Source: Actinocorallia herbida
GTDB lineage: Bacteria; Actinomycetota; Actinomycetes; Streptosporangiales; Streptosporangiaceae
Reading direction: 5' to 3'
Assembly (NCBI RefSeq): GCF_003751225.1
Contig: NZ_RJKE01000001.1
Span: forward strand, 2,232,001-2,296,000
Length of the DNA: 64,000 bases
Below the pieces are notes generated by a model. The model saw only the letters and a program-made list of their open reading frames with translations, was not told where the DNA came from and did no database searches. The first letter of the stretch is position 1. The number at the start of each line of letters is the position of its first letter. Shown in pieces: positions 47,066-54,500 of the stretch. A program made the translations under genes and the position numbers.

Positions 47066-48862
47066 ATGGCCATCACCGATCCGAGGACGGCCGGCAAGAC
47101 CAAGCCGGGCCAGCTCGTCGAGATGTCCTGGGACCCGATCACCCGCATCGTGGGCAACCTGGGCGTCTACACCAAGATCGACTTCGCGAACCGGCGGGTG
47201 GCCGAGTGCCACGCGACCTCGTCGATGTTCCGCGGCTACTCGGTCTTCATGAAGGGCAAGGACCCGCGCGACGCCGGGTTCATCACCAGCCGGATCTGCG
47301 GGATCTGCGGCGACAACCACACCACCTGCTCGGTGTACGCGCAGAACATGGCCTACGGGATCAAGAACCCGCCGCTCGCGGAGTGGATCCTCAACCTCGG
47401 CGAGGCCGCCGAGTACATGTTCGACCACACGATCTTCCAGGACAACCTGGTCTTCGTCGACTACTGCGAGGCGATGGTCAAGGACACCAACCCGGCCGTG
47501 CTGCGCCGGGCGAGAGAGACCCCCGCGCCGGGCGCCGACGTGCACGGATACCGCACCATCGGCGACATCATGGCCGCGTTCAACCCGTTCGAGGGCGAGG
47601 TCTACAAGGAGTCGCTGCGGATCAGCCGGGTCACCCGGGAGATGTTCTGCCTCATGGAAGGCAGGCACGTGCACCCGTCGACGGTCTATCCGGGCGGTGT
47701 CGGGACGGTGCCGAATCCGTCGGTGTTCACCGACTACCTGTCGCGGCTGATGCAGGTCGTCGACTTCTTCAAGAAGTCCGTCGCGATGAACGACGACGTC
47801 TTCGACTTCTTCTACGAGGCGCTGCCCGGCTACGAGGAGGTGGGCCGCCGGCGCGTCATGCTGGGCTGCTGGGGCTCCTTCCAGGACCCGGCCGTCGTCG
47901 ACTACCGCTACGAGTCGATGGAGGCCTGGGGCAGGGCCATGTACGTCACACCCGGGATCGTCGTGGACGGGCGGTTGCTCACGACCGACCTGGTCGACAT
48001 CAACCTCGGCATCCGCATCCTGCTCGGCAGTTCGTACTACGACGACTGGACGGCCTCGGAGAAGTTCGTCGACCGGGACCCGCTCGGCAATCCCGTCGAC
48101 ATGCGGCACCCGTGGAACCAGACGACGATGCCCGCGCCGCAGAAGCGCGACTTCGACGACAAGTACAGCTGGGTGATGAGCCCGCGCTGGTTCGACAAGG
48201 CCAGCGGGCAGCACCTCGCGCTCGACACCGGCGGCGGCGCCTTCGCCCGGCTGTACACCACGGCCCTGGCGAACCTGGTCGACACCCCGTACGTGAAGGC
48301 CACGGGCTCCAGCGTGCAGATCAACCTGCCGCGCGGCACCGAGCTGCCCGAGACGACGTTGGAGTGGCGCATCCCGCGCTGGTCCAACGCGCTGGAGCGG
48401 AACAGGGCGCGCGCCTACTTCGTCGCCTACTCCGCGGCGATGGCGCTGTACTTCGTCGAGGAGGCGATGAAGCTCGTCTCGGCCGGCGACACCAAGGTCT
48501 TCGAGCCGTTCGAGGTGCCCGACGAGGCCATCGGCTGCGGGTTCCACGAGGCCGTCCGCGGCGTCCTGTCGCACCACCTGGTGATCCGCGAGGGCAAGAT
48601 CGCCAACTACCACCCGTACCCGCCGACGCCCTGGAACGGCAGCCCGCGCGACAGCTACGGCACCCCCGGCCCGTACGAGGACGCCGTCCAGGACATGCCG
48701 ATCTTCGAGGAGAACGGCCAGGACGACTTCCGCGGCGTCGACATCATGCGCGCCGTCCGCAGCTTCGACCCGTGCCTGCCCTGCGGTGTCCACATGTACC
48801 TGGGCAAGGGCAAGACGCTCGAGAAGATGCACTCGCCGATGTTCGGGGCCTCCCATGGGTGA
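47066..48862 (+). CDS. hhyL: [NiFe] hydrogenase large subunit, group 1h
   Basis: A 598-aa catalytic subunit. The L1 motif is RICGICGDNHTTC (Ni ligands C78, C81) and the L2 motif DPCLPCGVH (C570, C573), which leaves a 22-residue C-terminal peptide after H576 for the protease to remove. The L1 form with CGDNH is typical of group 1h/5, the high-affinity enzymes that oxidise atmospheric H2 in actinomycetes during starvation or sporulation. The stop overlaps the NifU-like gene by 8 bp. Confidence 0.96.
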   Translation: MAITDPRTAGKTKPGQLVEMSWDPITRIVGNLGVYTKIDFANRRVAECHATSSMFRGYSVFMKGKDPRDAGFITSRICGICGDNHTTCSVYAQNMAYGIKNPPLAEWILNLGEAAEYMFDHTIFQDNLVFVDYCEAMVKDTNPAVLRRARETPAPGADVHGYRTIGDIMAAFNPFEGEVYKESLRISRVTREMFCLMEGRHVHPSTVYPGGVGTVPNPSVFTDYLSRLMQVVDFFKKSVAMNDDVFDFFYEALPGYEEVGRRRVMLGCWGSFQDPAVVDYRYESMEAWGRAMYVTPGIVVDGRLLTTDLVDINLGIRILLGSSYYDDWTASEKFVDRDPLGNPVDMRHPWNQTTMPAPQKRDFDDKYSWVMSPRWFDKASGQHLALDTGGGAFARLYTTALANLVDTPYVKATGSSVQINLPRGTELPETTLEWRIPRWSNALERNRARAYFVAYSAAMALYFVEEAMKLVSAGDTKVFEPFEVPDEAIGCGFHEAVRGVLSHHLVIREGKIANYHPYPPTPWNGSPRDSYGTPGPYEDAVQDMPIFEENGQDDFRGVDIMRAVRSFDPCLPCGVHMYLGKGKTLEKMHSPMFGASHG

Positions 48863-49490
48863 GCCCGCCGCGCGCGCCAGGCCCGTCGGCGCGTCCGCGC
48901 GGCGCCTGGAGGACGCGGAGGCCACCGACCGGGTCGAGCGCGCCGAGTCCGCCGGGCCTGCGGACGGGGTCGCGGAGCGCCTCGACGACGTGGAGGTCGC
49001 CGATCTCGTCGGGAGGGTCGAGGCCGAGCTCAGCGCGCTGGAGAGCATGCCGGGGGCGACCGCGGCCCGCGCGCTGGACGCGGTCGCGTTGCTCACCCGG
49101 GTTTACGGGGAGGCCCTGGCCCGGATCGTGGACCGGGTCGCGGGGGACCGGGCCGTCGCCGGGGAACTGGCCGCCGACGAGCTCGTCGGGCACCTGCTCG
49201 TCCTGCACGGGGTCCATCCCGAGCCGCTGCCGCAGCGGGTGGCGCGGGCGCTGGACCGGCTGCGGCCGCTGCTCGGGGGCGGCGAGGCCCGGCTGGAGGG
49301 CGTCGAGGGCGGGATCGCGCGGGTCAGGCTGAGCGGGACGCACGGCTGCGGGACCCGTCCGCTGGAGGACGCGGTGCGCGACGCGGTGCTCGCGACCGCG
49401 CCGGAACTCTCCCGGGTGGACCTGCGCTCGGGGGAGCCCGCGTTCGTGCCGGTGGAGGCGCTGCTGAGCCGTCCGAGCGCGGCGCCATGA
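48855..49490 (+). CDS. NifU-C-like hydrogenase accessory protein
   Basis: A 211-aa protein with a helical N-terminal half and a NifU C-terminal-like domain (~127-190): VARALDRLRPLLGGGEARLEG, ARVRLSGTHGCGTRP, and PELSRVDL. NifU scaffolds have CxxC here; this protein keeps only C165, so it cannot bind a cluster the usual way unless it dimerises through it. The overlaps with hhyL (8 bp) and the DUF5947 gene (4 bp) tie it to hydrogenase assembly, perhaps for the Asp-ligated cluster (inference). Confidence 0.8.
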   Translation: MGEPAARARPVGASARRLEDAEATDRVERAESAGPADGVAERLDDVEVADLVGRVEAELSALESMPGATAARALDAVALLTRVYGEALARIVDRVAGDRAVAGELAADELVGHLLVLHGVHPEPLPQRVARALDRLRPLLGGGEARLEGVEGGIARVRLSGTHGCGTRPLEDAVRDAVLATAPELSRVDLRSGEPAFVPVEALLSRPSAAP

Positions 49491-50065
49491 GGCAGGGCGC
49501 ACTCGAACGCCTGGTCCGCCGGGCCGCCGAGCCCGCGGCCGAGAGCTGCGGGCTGTGCGCGGTCCCGCTCGGCGAGCGGCACGACCATGTGCTCGACGAC
49601 CGGGACGAGAGCCTGCTGTGCGCGTGCCGCCCGTGCGTCCTGCTGTTCGGGGAGGGCACCGGGCACTTCCGGCCGGTGCCCGCGCGCCGGATCAGGCTGG
49701 ACGGAGTGCGGGCGGCCGACCTCGGGGTGCCCGTGGGACTCGCGTTCTTCACCGTCGCGGACGACGGGGCGGCCGTCGCGAGGTACCCCAGTCCGGCGGG
49801 GGCGGCGGGCTGGCCCGTCGACCCGGCGGCGTGGGCCTCGGCGGTCGCGGCCTGCCCGCCGCTCGGCGGGCTGCGGCCGTACACCGAGGCACTGCTGGTC
49901 AACACGCTGCACGACGCCGACGAGCGGTGGCTGGTGCCGGTCACCGACGGGCACCGCCTCGTCGCCGCCGTCCGGCTCGCGTGGAAGGGCCTGTCCGGGG
50001 GAGCCCGGGTGCGGCCGGAGATCGAGGCGTTCTTCGCACGCCTCGCGGAAGGGGGAGAACCGTGA
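49487..50065 (+). CDS. DUF5947 family hydrogenase-cluster protein
   Basis: A 192-aa protein with a putative zinc ribbon (CGLC at ~22-25 and CACRPC at ~45-50) followed by a mixed alpha/beta body ending in a helix (RPEIEAFFARLAEG). DUF5947 proteins accompany group 1h hydrogenases in actinobacteria; function unknown, perhaps assembly or electron-transfer partner. Coupled on both sides by 4-bp overlaps. Confidence 0.78.
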   Translation: MRQGALERLVRRAAEPAAESCGLCAVPLGERHDHVLDDRDESLLCACRPCVLLFGEGTGHFRPVPARRIRLDGVRAADLGVPVGLAFFTVADDGAAVARYPSPAGAAGWPVDPAAWASAVAACPPLGGLRPYTEALLVNTLHDADERWLVPVTDGHRLVAAVRLAWKGLSGGARVRPEIEAFFARLAEGGEP

Positions 50066-50172
50066 GAGGACCGTGGGTCTTCGTGCTCGGGCTGCTGGGG
50101 CTGCTCGGACTGTTCGTGTTCTGGAAAGAGCTGCCCGACCTCAAGCGCTATCTGCGGATGCGACGGATGTGA
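50062..50172 (+). CDS. 36-aa single-TM peptide (DUF6893-like)
   Basis: A very short gene with GTG start overlapping the DUF5947 stop (GTGA). Residues 4-20 are a hydrophobic helix (WVFVLGLLGLLGLFVF) and the tail is PDLKRYLRMRRM, strongly basic. This is the DUF6893 pattern of tiny actinobacterial membrane proteins. In this operon it could dock the soluble hydrogenase or its partner to the inner face of the membrane; that is a guess. Confidence 0.7.
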   Translation: MRGPWVFVLGLLGLLGLFVFWKELPDLKRYLRMRRM

Positions 50173-50227
50173 CCGTGCTCATCGGGCCCGGTACGCGGGC
50201 GCCACTACGAGAAAGGCGGAACAACGG

Positions 50228-50500
50228 ATGTGCCTGGGCATCCCCGGAGAGATCGTGGAAATGCTGCCGGACCGCGCCGACCTCGCCCTGGTCGAGGTGG
50301 CCGGGGTACGGCGGCCCATCAGCGTCGGCCTGCTCGGCCCGGACGGGGTCGGCCCCGGCGACTGGGTGCTGGTCCACGTCGGCTTCGCCATGTCGAAGAT
50401 CGACGAGGCCGAGGCGGCGGCCACGCTCCAGCTGCTGGAGGGCCTGGGCCAGGCCTACGCCGACGAGCTCGACGCGCTCGCCGCTTCGGACATCACATGA
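50228..50500 (+). CDS. hypC: hydrogenase assembly chaperone HypC
   Basis: A 90-aa HypC with the essential N-terminal MCLGIPGEIVE (C2) and the VGFAMSKIDEAEA tail helix. It carries the Fe(CN)2CO unit from HypD to the large subunit. Followed after 16 bp by hypD. A second HypC-like gene lies at 57646-57873. Confidence 0.94.
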   Translation: MCLGIPGEIVEMLPDRADLALVEVAGVRRPISVGLLGPDGVGPGDWVLVHVGFAMSKIDEAEAAATLQLLEGLGQAYADELDALAASDIT

Positions 50501-50516
50501 GGGGGGACCGGCCGGC

Positions 50517-51659
50517 ATGAGGTTCGTCGACGAATACCGCGACGCGGACAAGGCGCGGGCGCTTTCCGGGCAGATCGCCGCACTGTGCGAGCCGGGAAGG
50601 CACTACAAGTTCATGGAGGTGTGCGGCGGCCACACCCACACCATCTACAAGCACGGGCTGGAGGACCACCTGCCCGAGACCGTCGAACTGGTCCACGGAC
50701 CGGGCTGCCCGGTCTGCGTGATCCCGATGGGCCGGGTGGACGACGCGATCGCGATCGCGCGCGAGCCGGACGTCATCCTGACCTCGTTCGGCGACATGCT
50801 GCGCGTCCCTGGCGGCACCGGCTCGTTCCTCGAGGCCAAGGCCGAGGGCGCCGACATCCGGATGGTCTACTCGCCGCTGGACGCGCTCAAGATCGCCAGG
50901 GAGAACCCCGGCCGCCGGGTGGTGTTCATGGCGATCGGGTTCGAGACGACGGCGCCGTCGACGGCCGTCACGGTGCTGCGGGCCGCGTCGGAGGGCGTCT
51001 CGAACTTCTCGGTCTTCTGCAACCACGTCACGATCATTCCGGCGATCAAGGCGATCCTCGACTCGCCCGACCTGCGGCTCGACGGCTTCCTCGGGCCCGG
51101 CCATGTCTCGACCGTCATCGGGTGCAGGCCGTACGAGTTCATCCCGAGCGAATACGGCAAACCGCTGGTCTGCGCCGGATTCGAGCCGCTCGACCTGCTC
51201 CAGTCGGTCCACATGCTGCTGCGGCAGTTCGCCGAGGGCCGCTGCGAGGTCGAGAACCAGTACACCCGGGTCGTCCCGTGGGACGGCAACGCCCGCGCGC
51301 TCGAGGCGATCGCCCGGACGATGGAGCTGCGACCGCACTTCGAGTGGCGCGGCCTCGGGTTCATCTCCCACTCGGCGCTCGCGCTGCGCGAGGAGTTCGC
51401 CGCGCACGACGCGGAGAAGGTCTTCGACGTGCCGGGCGTGCGCGTCGCGGACCCGAAGGCGTGCCAGTGCGGAGAGGTACTGAAGGGCGTCATCAAGCCG
51501 TGGGAGTGCAAGGTGTTCGGCACCGCCTGCACTCCCGAGACCCCCATCGGGACCTGCATGGTCTCCTCCGAGGGGGCGTGCGCGGCCTACTACAACTACG
51601 GGCGGTTCAGCCGGGCCGCCCTGGCCGAGAGCACGATGCGGGAGGGGACGCGCGCATGA
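50517..51659 (+). CDS. hypD: hydrogenase formation protein HypD
   Basis: A 380-aa Fe-S protein on which the Fe(CN)2CO centre is built. Conserved CGGHTHTIYKHG (C36), GPGCPVCV (C64, C67) and the C-terminal cluster Cys residues (CQCGEVLKG, CKVFGTACTPETPIGTC) are all present. Overlaps hypE by 4 bp (ATGA). Confidence 0.95.
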   Translation: MRFVDEYRDADKARALSGQIAALCEPGRHYKFMEVCGGHTHTIYKHGLEDHLPETVELVHGPGCPVCVIPMGRVDDAIAIAREPDVILTSFGDMLRVPGGTGSFLEAKAEGADIRMVYSPLDALKIARENPGRRVVFMAIGFETTAPSTAVTVLRAASEGVSNFSVFCNHVTIIPAIKAILDSPDLRLDGFLGPGHVSTVIGCRPYEFIPSEYGKPLVCAGFEPLDLLQSVHMLLRQFAEGRCEVENQYTRVVPWDGNARALEAIARTMELRPHFEWRGLGFISHSALALREEFAAHDAEKVFDVPGVRVADPKACQCGEVLKGVIKPWECKVFGTACTPETPIGTCMVSSEGACAAYYNYGRFSRAALAESTMREGTRA

Positions 51660-52741
51660 CCACCGAACAGCAGGTGCTCGACCGGATAGAGCGCGCCAGG
51701 AAGCGGGCGCCCAAGGTCCGCGAAGAACGCGTCACCCTGGCGCACGGGGCGGGCGGGAAGGCGAGCCAGACCCTTATCGACGACGTGTTCGTGACGGCCT
51801 TCCGCAACCCGGCCCTGGACGCGCTCGGCGACGGAGCCGTGCTCGACCTCGGGCTCGGGACGGGTGTGCCGCGCCTGGTGATGACGACGGACTCCTACGT
51901 GGTGTCGCCCGTCTTCTTCCCCGGCGGGGACATCGGCGACCTGGCCGTCAACGGGACCGTCAACGACCTCGCGGTGTCCGGCGCGCGGCCCATGCACCTG
52001 TCGGCGGCCTTCATCCTGGAGGAGGGGTTCCCGATCGGGGATCTGCGGCGGATCGCCGCGTCCATGGCGGCCGCGGCCGCACGGGCCGGGGTCGCGATCG
52101 TCACCGGCGACACCAAGGTCGTCCAGCGGGGCAAGGGCGACGGCTGCTACATCACGACCGCCGGGGTGGGCCTCCTGGACCGTCCCGAGGCCCTCGGCGT
52201 CGCGGAGGTCCGCCCGGGCGACGCCGTGCTGGTGTCCGGCCCGATCGGCGACCACGGCGTCACCGTCATGCTCGCCCGCGGCGACCTCGACCTCGCCGCC
52301 GACCTGGAATCCGACACCGCGCCGCTGCACTCGATCGTCGCGGCCCTGCGCGACGCGGTGCCGGGCGCCGTCCGCATGATGCGCGACGCCACCCGGGGCG
52401 GGGTCGCCACGGTGCTCAACGAGATCGCCCGGGGCGCGGGGGCCGCCGTCATCCTCGACGAGGCGGCCGTGCCCGTCCGTCCGGCCGTCTCCGGGGCGTG
52501 CGAACTCCTCGGGATCGACCCGCTGTACGTGGCCTGCGAGGGCAGGTTCGTCGCGGTCGTGGCCGAGGACGGGGCGGCGGAGGCCCTGGCCGCGCTCCGC
52601 GCCCACCCGCAGGGCGCCGACGCCGCGGTGGTGGGCCGCGTGGCGGACGATCCGCCCGGTCTGGTCCTCCTCAAGACCGCTTTCGGCGGGACCAGAATCG
52701 TCGACGTCCTCGTCGGTGACCCGCTCCCGCGCATCTGTTGA
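51656..52741 (+). CDS. hypE: hydrogenase expression/formation protein HypE
   Basis: A 361-aa PurM/AIR-synthetase-fold enzyme that dehydrates the HypF-made thiocarboxamide to thiocyanate on its C-terminal Cys. The tail PRIC (C361) is intact, as are LAHGAGGKASQ, VNGTVNDLAVSGA and RDATRGGVATVLNE. Last gene of the plus-strand hyp operon before a 80-bp gap. Confidence 0.95.
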   Translation: MTTEQQVLDRIERARKRAPKVREERVTLAHGAGGKASQTLIDDVFVTAFRNPALDALGDGAVLDLGLGTGVPRLVMTTDSYVVSPVFFPGGDIGDLAVNGTVNDLAVSGARPMHLSAAFILEEGFPIGDLRRIAASMAAAAARAGVAIVTGDTKVVQRGKGDGCYITTAGVGLLDRPEALGVAEVRPGDAVLVSGPIGDHGVTVMLARGDLDLAADLESDTAPLHSIVAALRDAVPGAVRMMRDATRGGVATVLNEIARGAGAAVILDEAAVPVRPAVSGACELLGIDPLYVACEGRFVAVVAEDGAAEALAALRAHPQGADAAVVGRVADDPPGLVLLKTAFGGTRIVDVLVGDPLPRIC

Positions 52742-52821
52742 GGCGAATCACGAAAATCGAGGCGGTGCCGAGCGATACTTAGCCGATAGTCACTCATGGG
52801 GGTATTGCGTCGGGAGGCTTT

Positions 52822-54465
52822 GTGGGGGACGGCTCGCCCGGCCAGGGCGTCGAGCGGTCGAGCGCGGGCAGGGACATTCTCCAGTACTTCAGCCGCGCCC
52901 TCATCTCCATCCATGTCTGGCCCTCCCGTACCGTGCCGGATCCGGGTGGGGAACCCGGCCCGCCCGAGCCGGGGCGGCCTGGGCGGCCGCGGCGAGGCCG
53001 GAAGGTCGCGGCCGCTTTCGTCGCGGTCGCCCTGGTGACGGGCCTGGGCCTCTGGTTCGGCCTGCGGTCCGGCTGCGAGGGCGACCTGGAGCTCAACGCG
53101 GGCGAGTGCGTCGGCGTCAGCGACGGCGAGGCCCTGTTCGACCCGAAGAACGCGGGGCTCACCGCGGTGCAGCGGCTCTTCGCCGCGGAGAACCGCCTCG
53201 TCGACGCGGACCAGGACGACGGCGACGTCACCATCGCGTTCCTCGGCCCGCTCACCGGCGACGCGAACTCGCCCGCCAAGGGCCGCGCCGTGCACGAGAT
53301 CGCCGCCGCCTACATCGCCCAGGTGCGGGCGAACTCCGGGGAACTCGGCGAAAGCCGGAAGATCAAGGTGGTCCTGGCCAACGCGGGCAGCGACGAGTCG
53401 GGGTGGGAGCAGGCGGCCGAGGGCCTGAAGAAGATGGTCGGCGCCGACCGTCTCGTCGCGGTGGTCGGGCTCGGGCTGAGCCAGCGCGAGACGAAGAACG
53501 CGATCAACCGGCTCGCCGAGAAGGGCCTCCCCCTGATCGCCGACGTGGTGACCGCGAGCGGGTTCGACCGCGCGAACACCGACTCCGACCGGCTCCACCT
53601 GATGCCGCTGCCGGTGGACAGGCAGATGGAGATCGTGCACGCCTGGTTGAAGGACAAGCATCTGATGGCCGGCACCGCCGAGGTCGTCGAGACCGGCGTC
53701 ACCTCGACCGGGGCCGAGGACATGTACGCCACGTCGCTCAGCGCGGCCTTCGCCAAGGAGGGGTTCGTCCCCACCACGCCGACCGGAGGCGGTCGGCCGT
53801 ACCAGTACAAGCCGGGCGAGGACTTCAAGGGCATCGCGCAGAGCGTCTGCGCGGCAGGGCCCGACCTGCTGTACTTCGCCGGCCGCGGCGTCGACCTGGA
53901 GAAACTGCTGAACGCGCTCGGCGCCCAGACGACGTGCGCCCTCCCGTCCCTGACCGTGGTGACGGGCTCGGACGCCACCGCGCTCGACCCGACGGAGCCG
54001 TTCTTCTCCGACCCCCGCAGGCCCCTCTCCCTCGTGTACGTGCCGATCGCCGACCGCGACCGGCTCAACAGCTGGGACAACCAGGAGATCGCCCAGTACC
54101 ACGCCTTCGCCAACCGGTTCGTCGCCACCTTCAAGGGGCTGGGACTCGACGAGTCCGAACTCGCCGACGGGTGGGCGATCATGGCGCACGACGCGATGCT
54201 CGCCGCGGCGAAGGCCGCCATCGACGCGCACGGGAAGAACCCGACGGTCGACGCGGTCGCGGAGGCGCTGGACGCCCTCGGGTCGGGGCCCGCGGACGCG
54301 CGGGACCTCGTTCCGGGGGCCGCCGGGGACTTCGCGTTCGACGCCGAGGGCGGCCGGGTGGTCTATCTCCCCACGCGCAGCGGCGAAGGGACCCGGACGC
54401 CGAGTGCCGCGCCCGTCCAGATCGGCGTCCACTGCGCGGAGACGGGCCGCGCGGGCCGCTGCTGA
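52822..54465 (+). CDS. periplasmic-binding-fold (type 1) substrate-binding-like protein, membrane-anchored
   Basis: A 547-aa protein. The N-terminal ~60 residues are cytosolic and Pro/Gly/Arg-rich, a TM helix follows (~62-85), then two Cys (CEGDLELNAGECVGV) and a type 1 periplasmic-binding domain (~130-520) with VTIAFLGPLTGDANSPAKG and VVGLGLSQRETKNA. The fold matches branched-chain amino-acid receptors, but no permease or ATPase is adjacent. Similar ligand-binding proteins occur as sensors. It sits between hypE and the convergent hypF. Start GTG 52822. Ligand unknown. Confidence 0.75.
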   Translation: MGDGSPGQGVERSSAGRDILQYFSRALISIHVWPSRTVPDPGGEPGPPEPGRPGRPRRGRKVAAAFVAVALVTGLGLWFGLRSGCEGDLELNAGECVGVSDGEALFDPKNAGLTAVQRLFAAENRLVDADQDDGDVTIAFLGPLTGDANSPAKGRAVHEIAAAYIAQVRANSGELGESRKIKVVLANAGSDESGWEQAAEGLKKMVGADRLVAVVGLGLSQRETKNAINRLAEKGLPLIADVVTASGFDRANTDSDRLHLMPLPVDRQMEIVHAWLKDKHLMAGTAEVVETGVTSTGAEDMYATSLSAAFAKEGFVPTTPTGGGRPYQYKPGEDFKGIAQSVCAAGPDLLYFAGRGVDLEKLLNALGAQTTCALPSLTVVTGSDATALDPTEPFFSDPRRPLSLVYVPIADRDRLNSWDNQEIAQYHAFANRFVATFKGLGLDESELADGWAIMAHDAMLAAAKAAIDAHGKNPTVDAVAEALDALGSGPADARDLVPGAAGDFAFDAEGGRVVYLPTRSGEGTRTPSAAPVQIGVHCAETGRAGRC

Positions 54466-54500
54466 ACGGGCGGGTCCGGTCTCCGGTCTCCGGCCGGAGG

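Noticed and set aside
52822-54465. Part of a branched-chain amino acid ABC operon
   Set aside because: No permease or ATPase gene on either side; the flanks are hypE and hypF.
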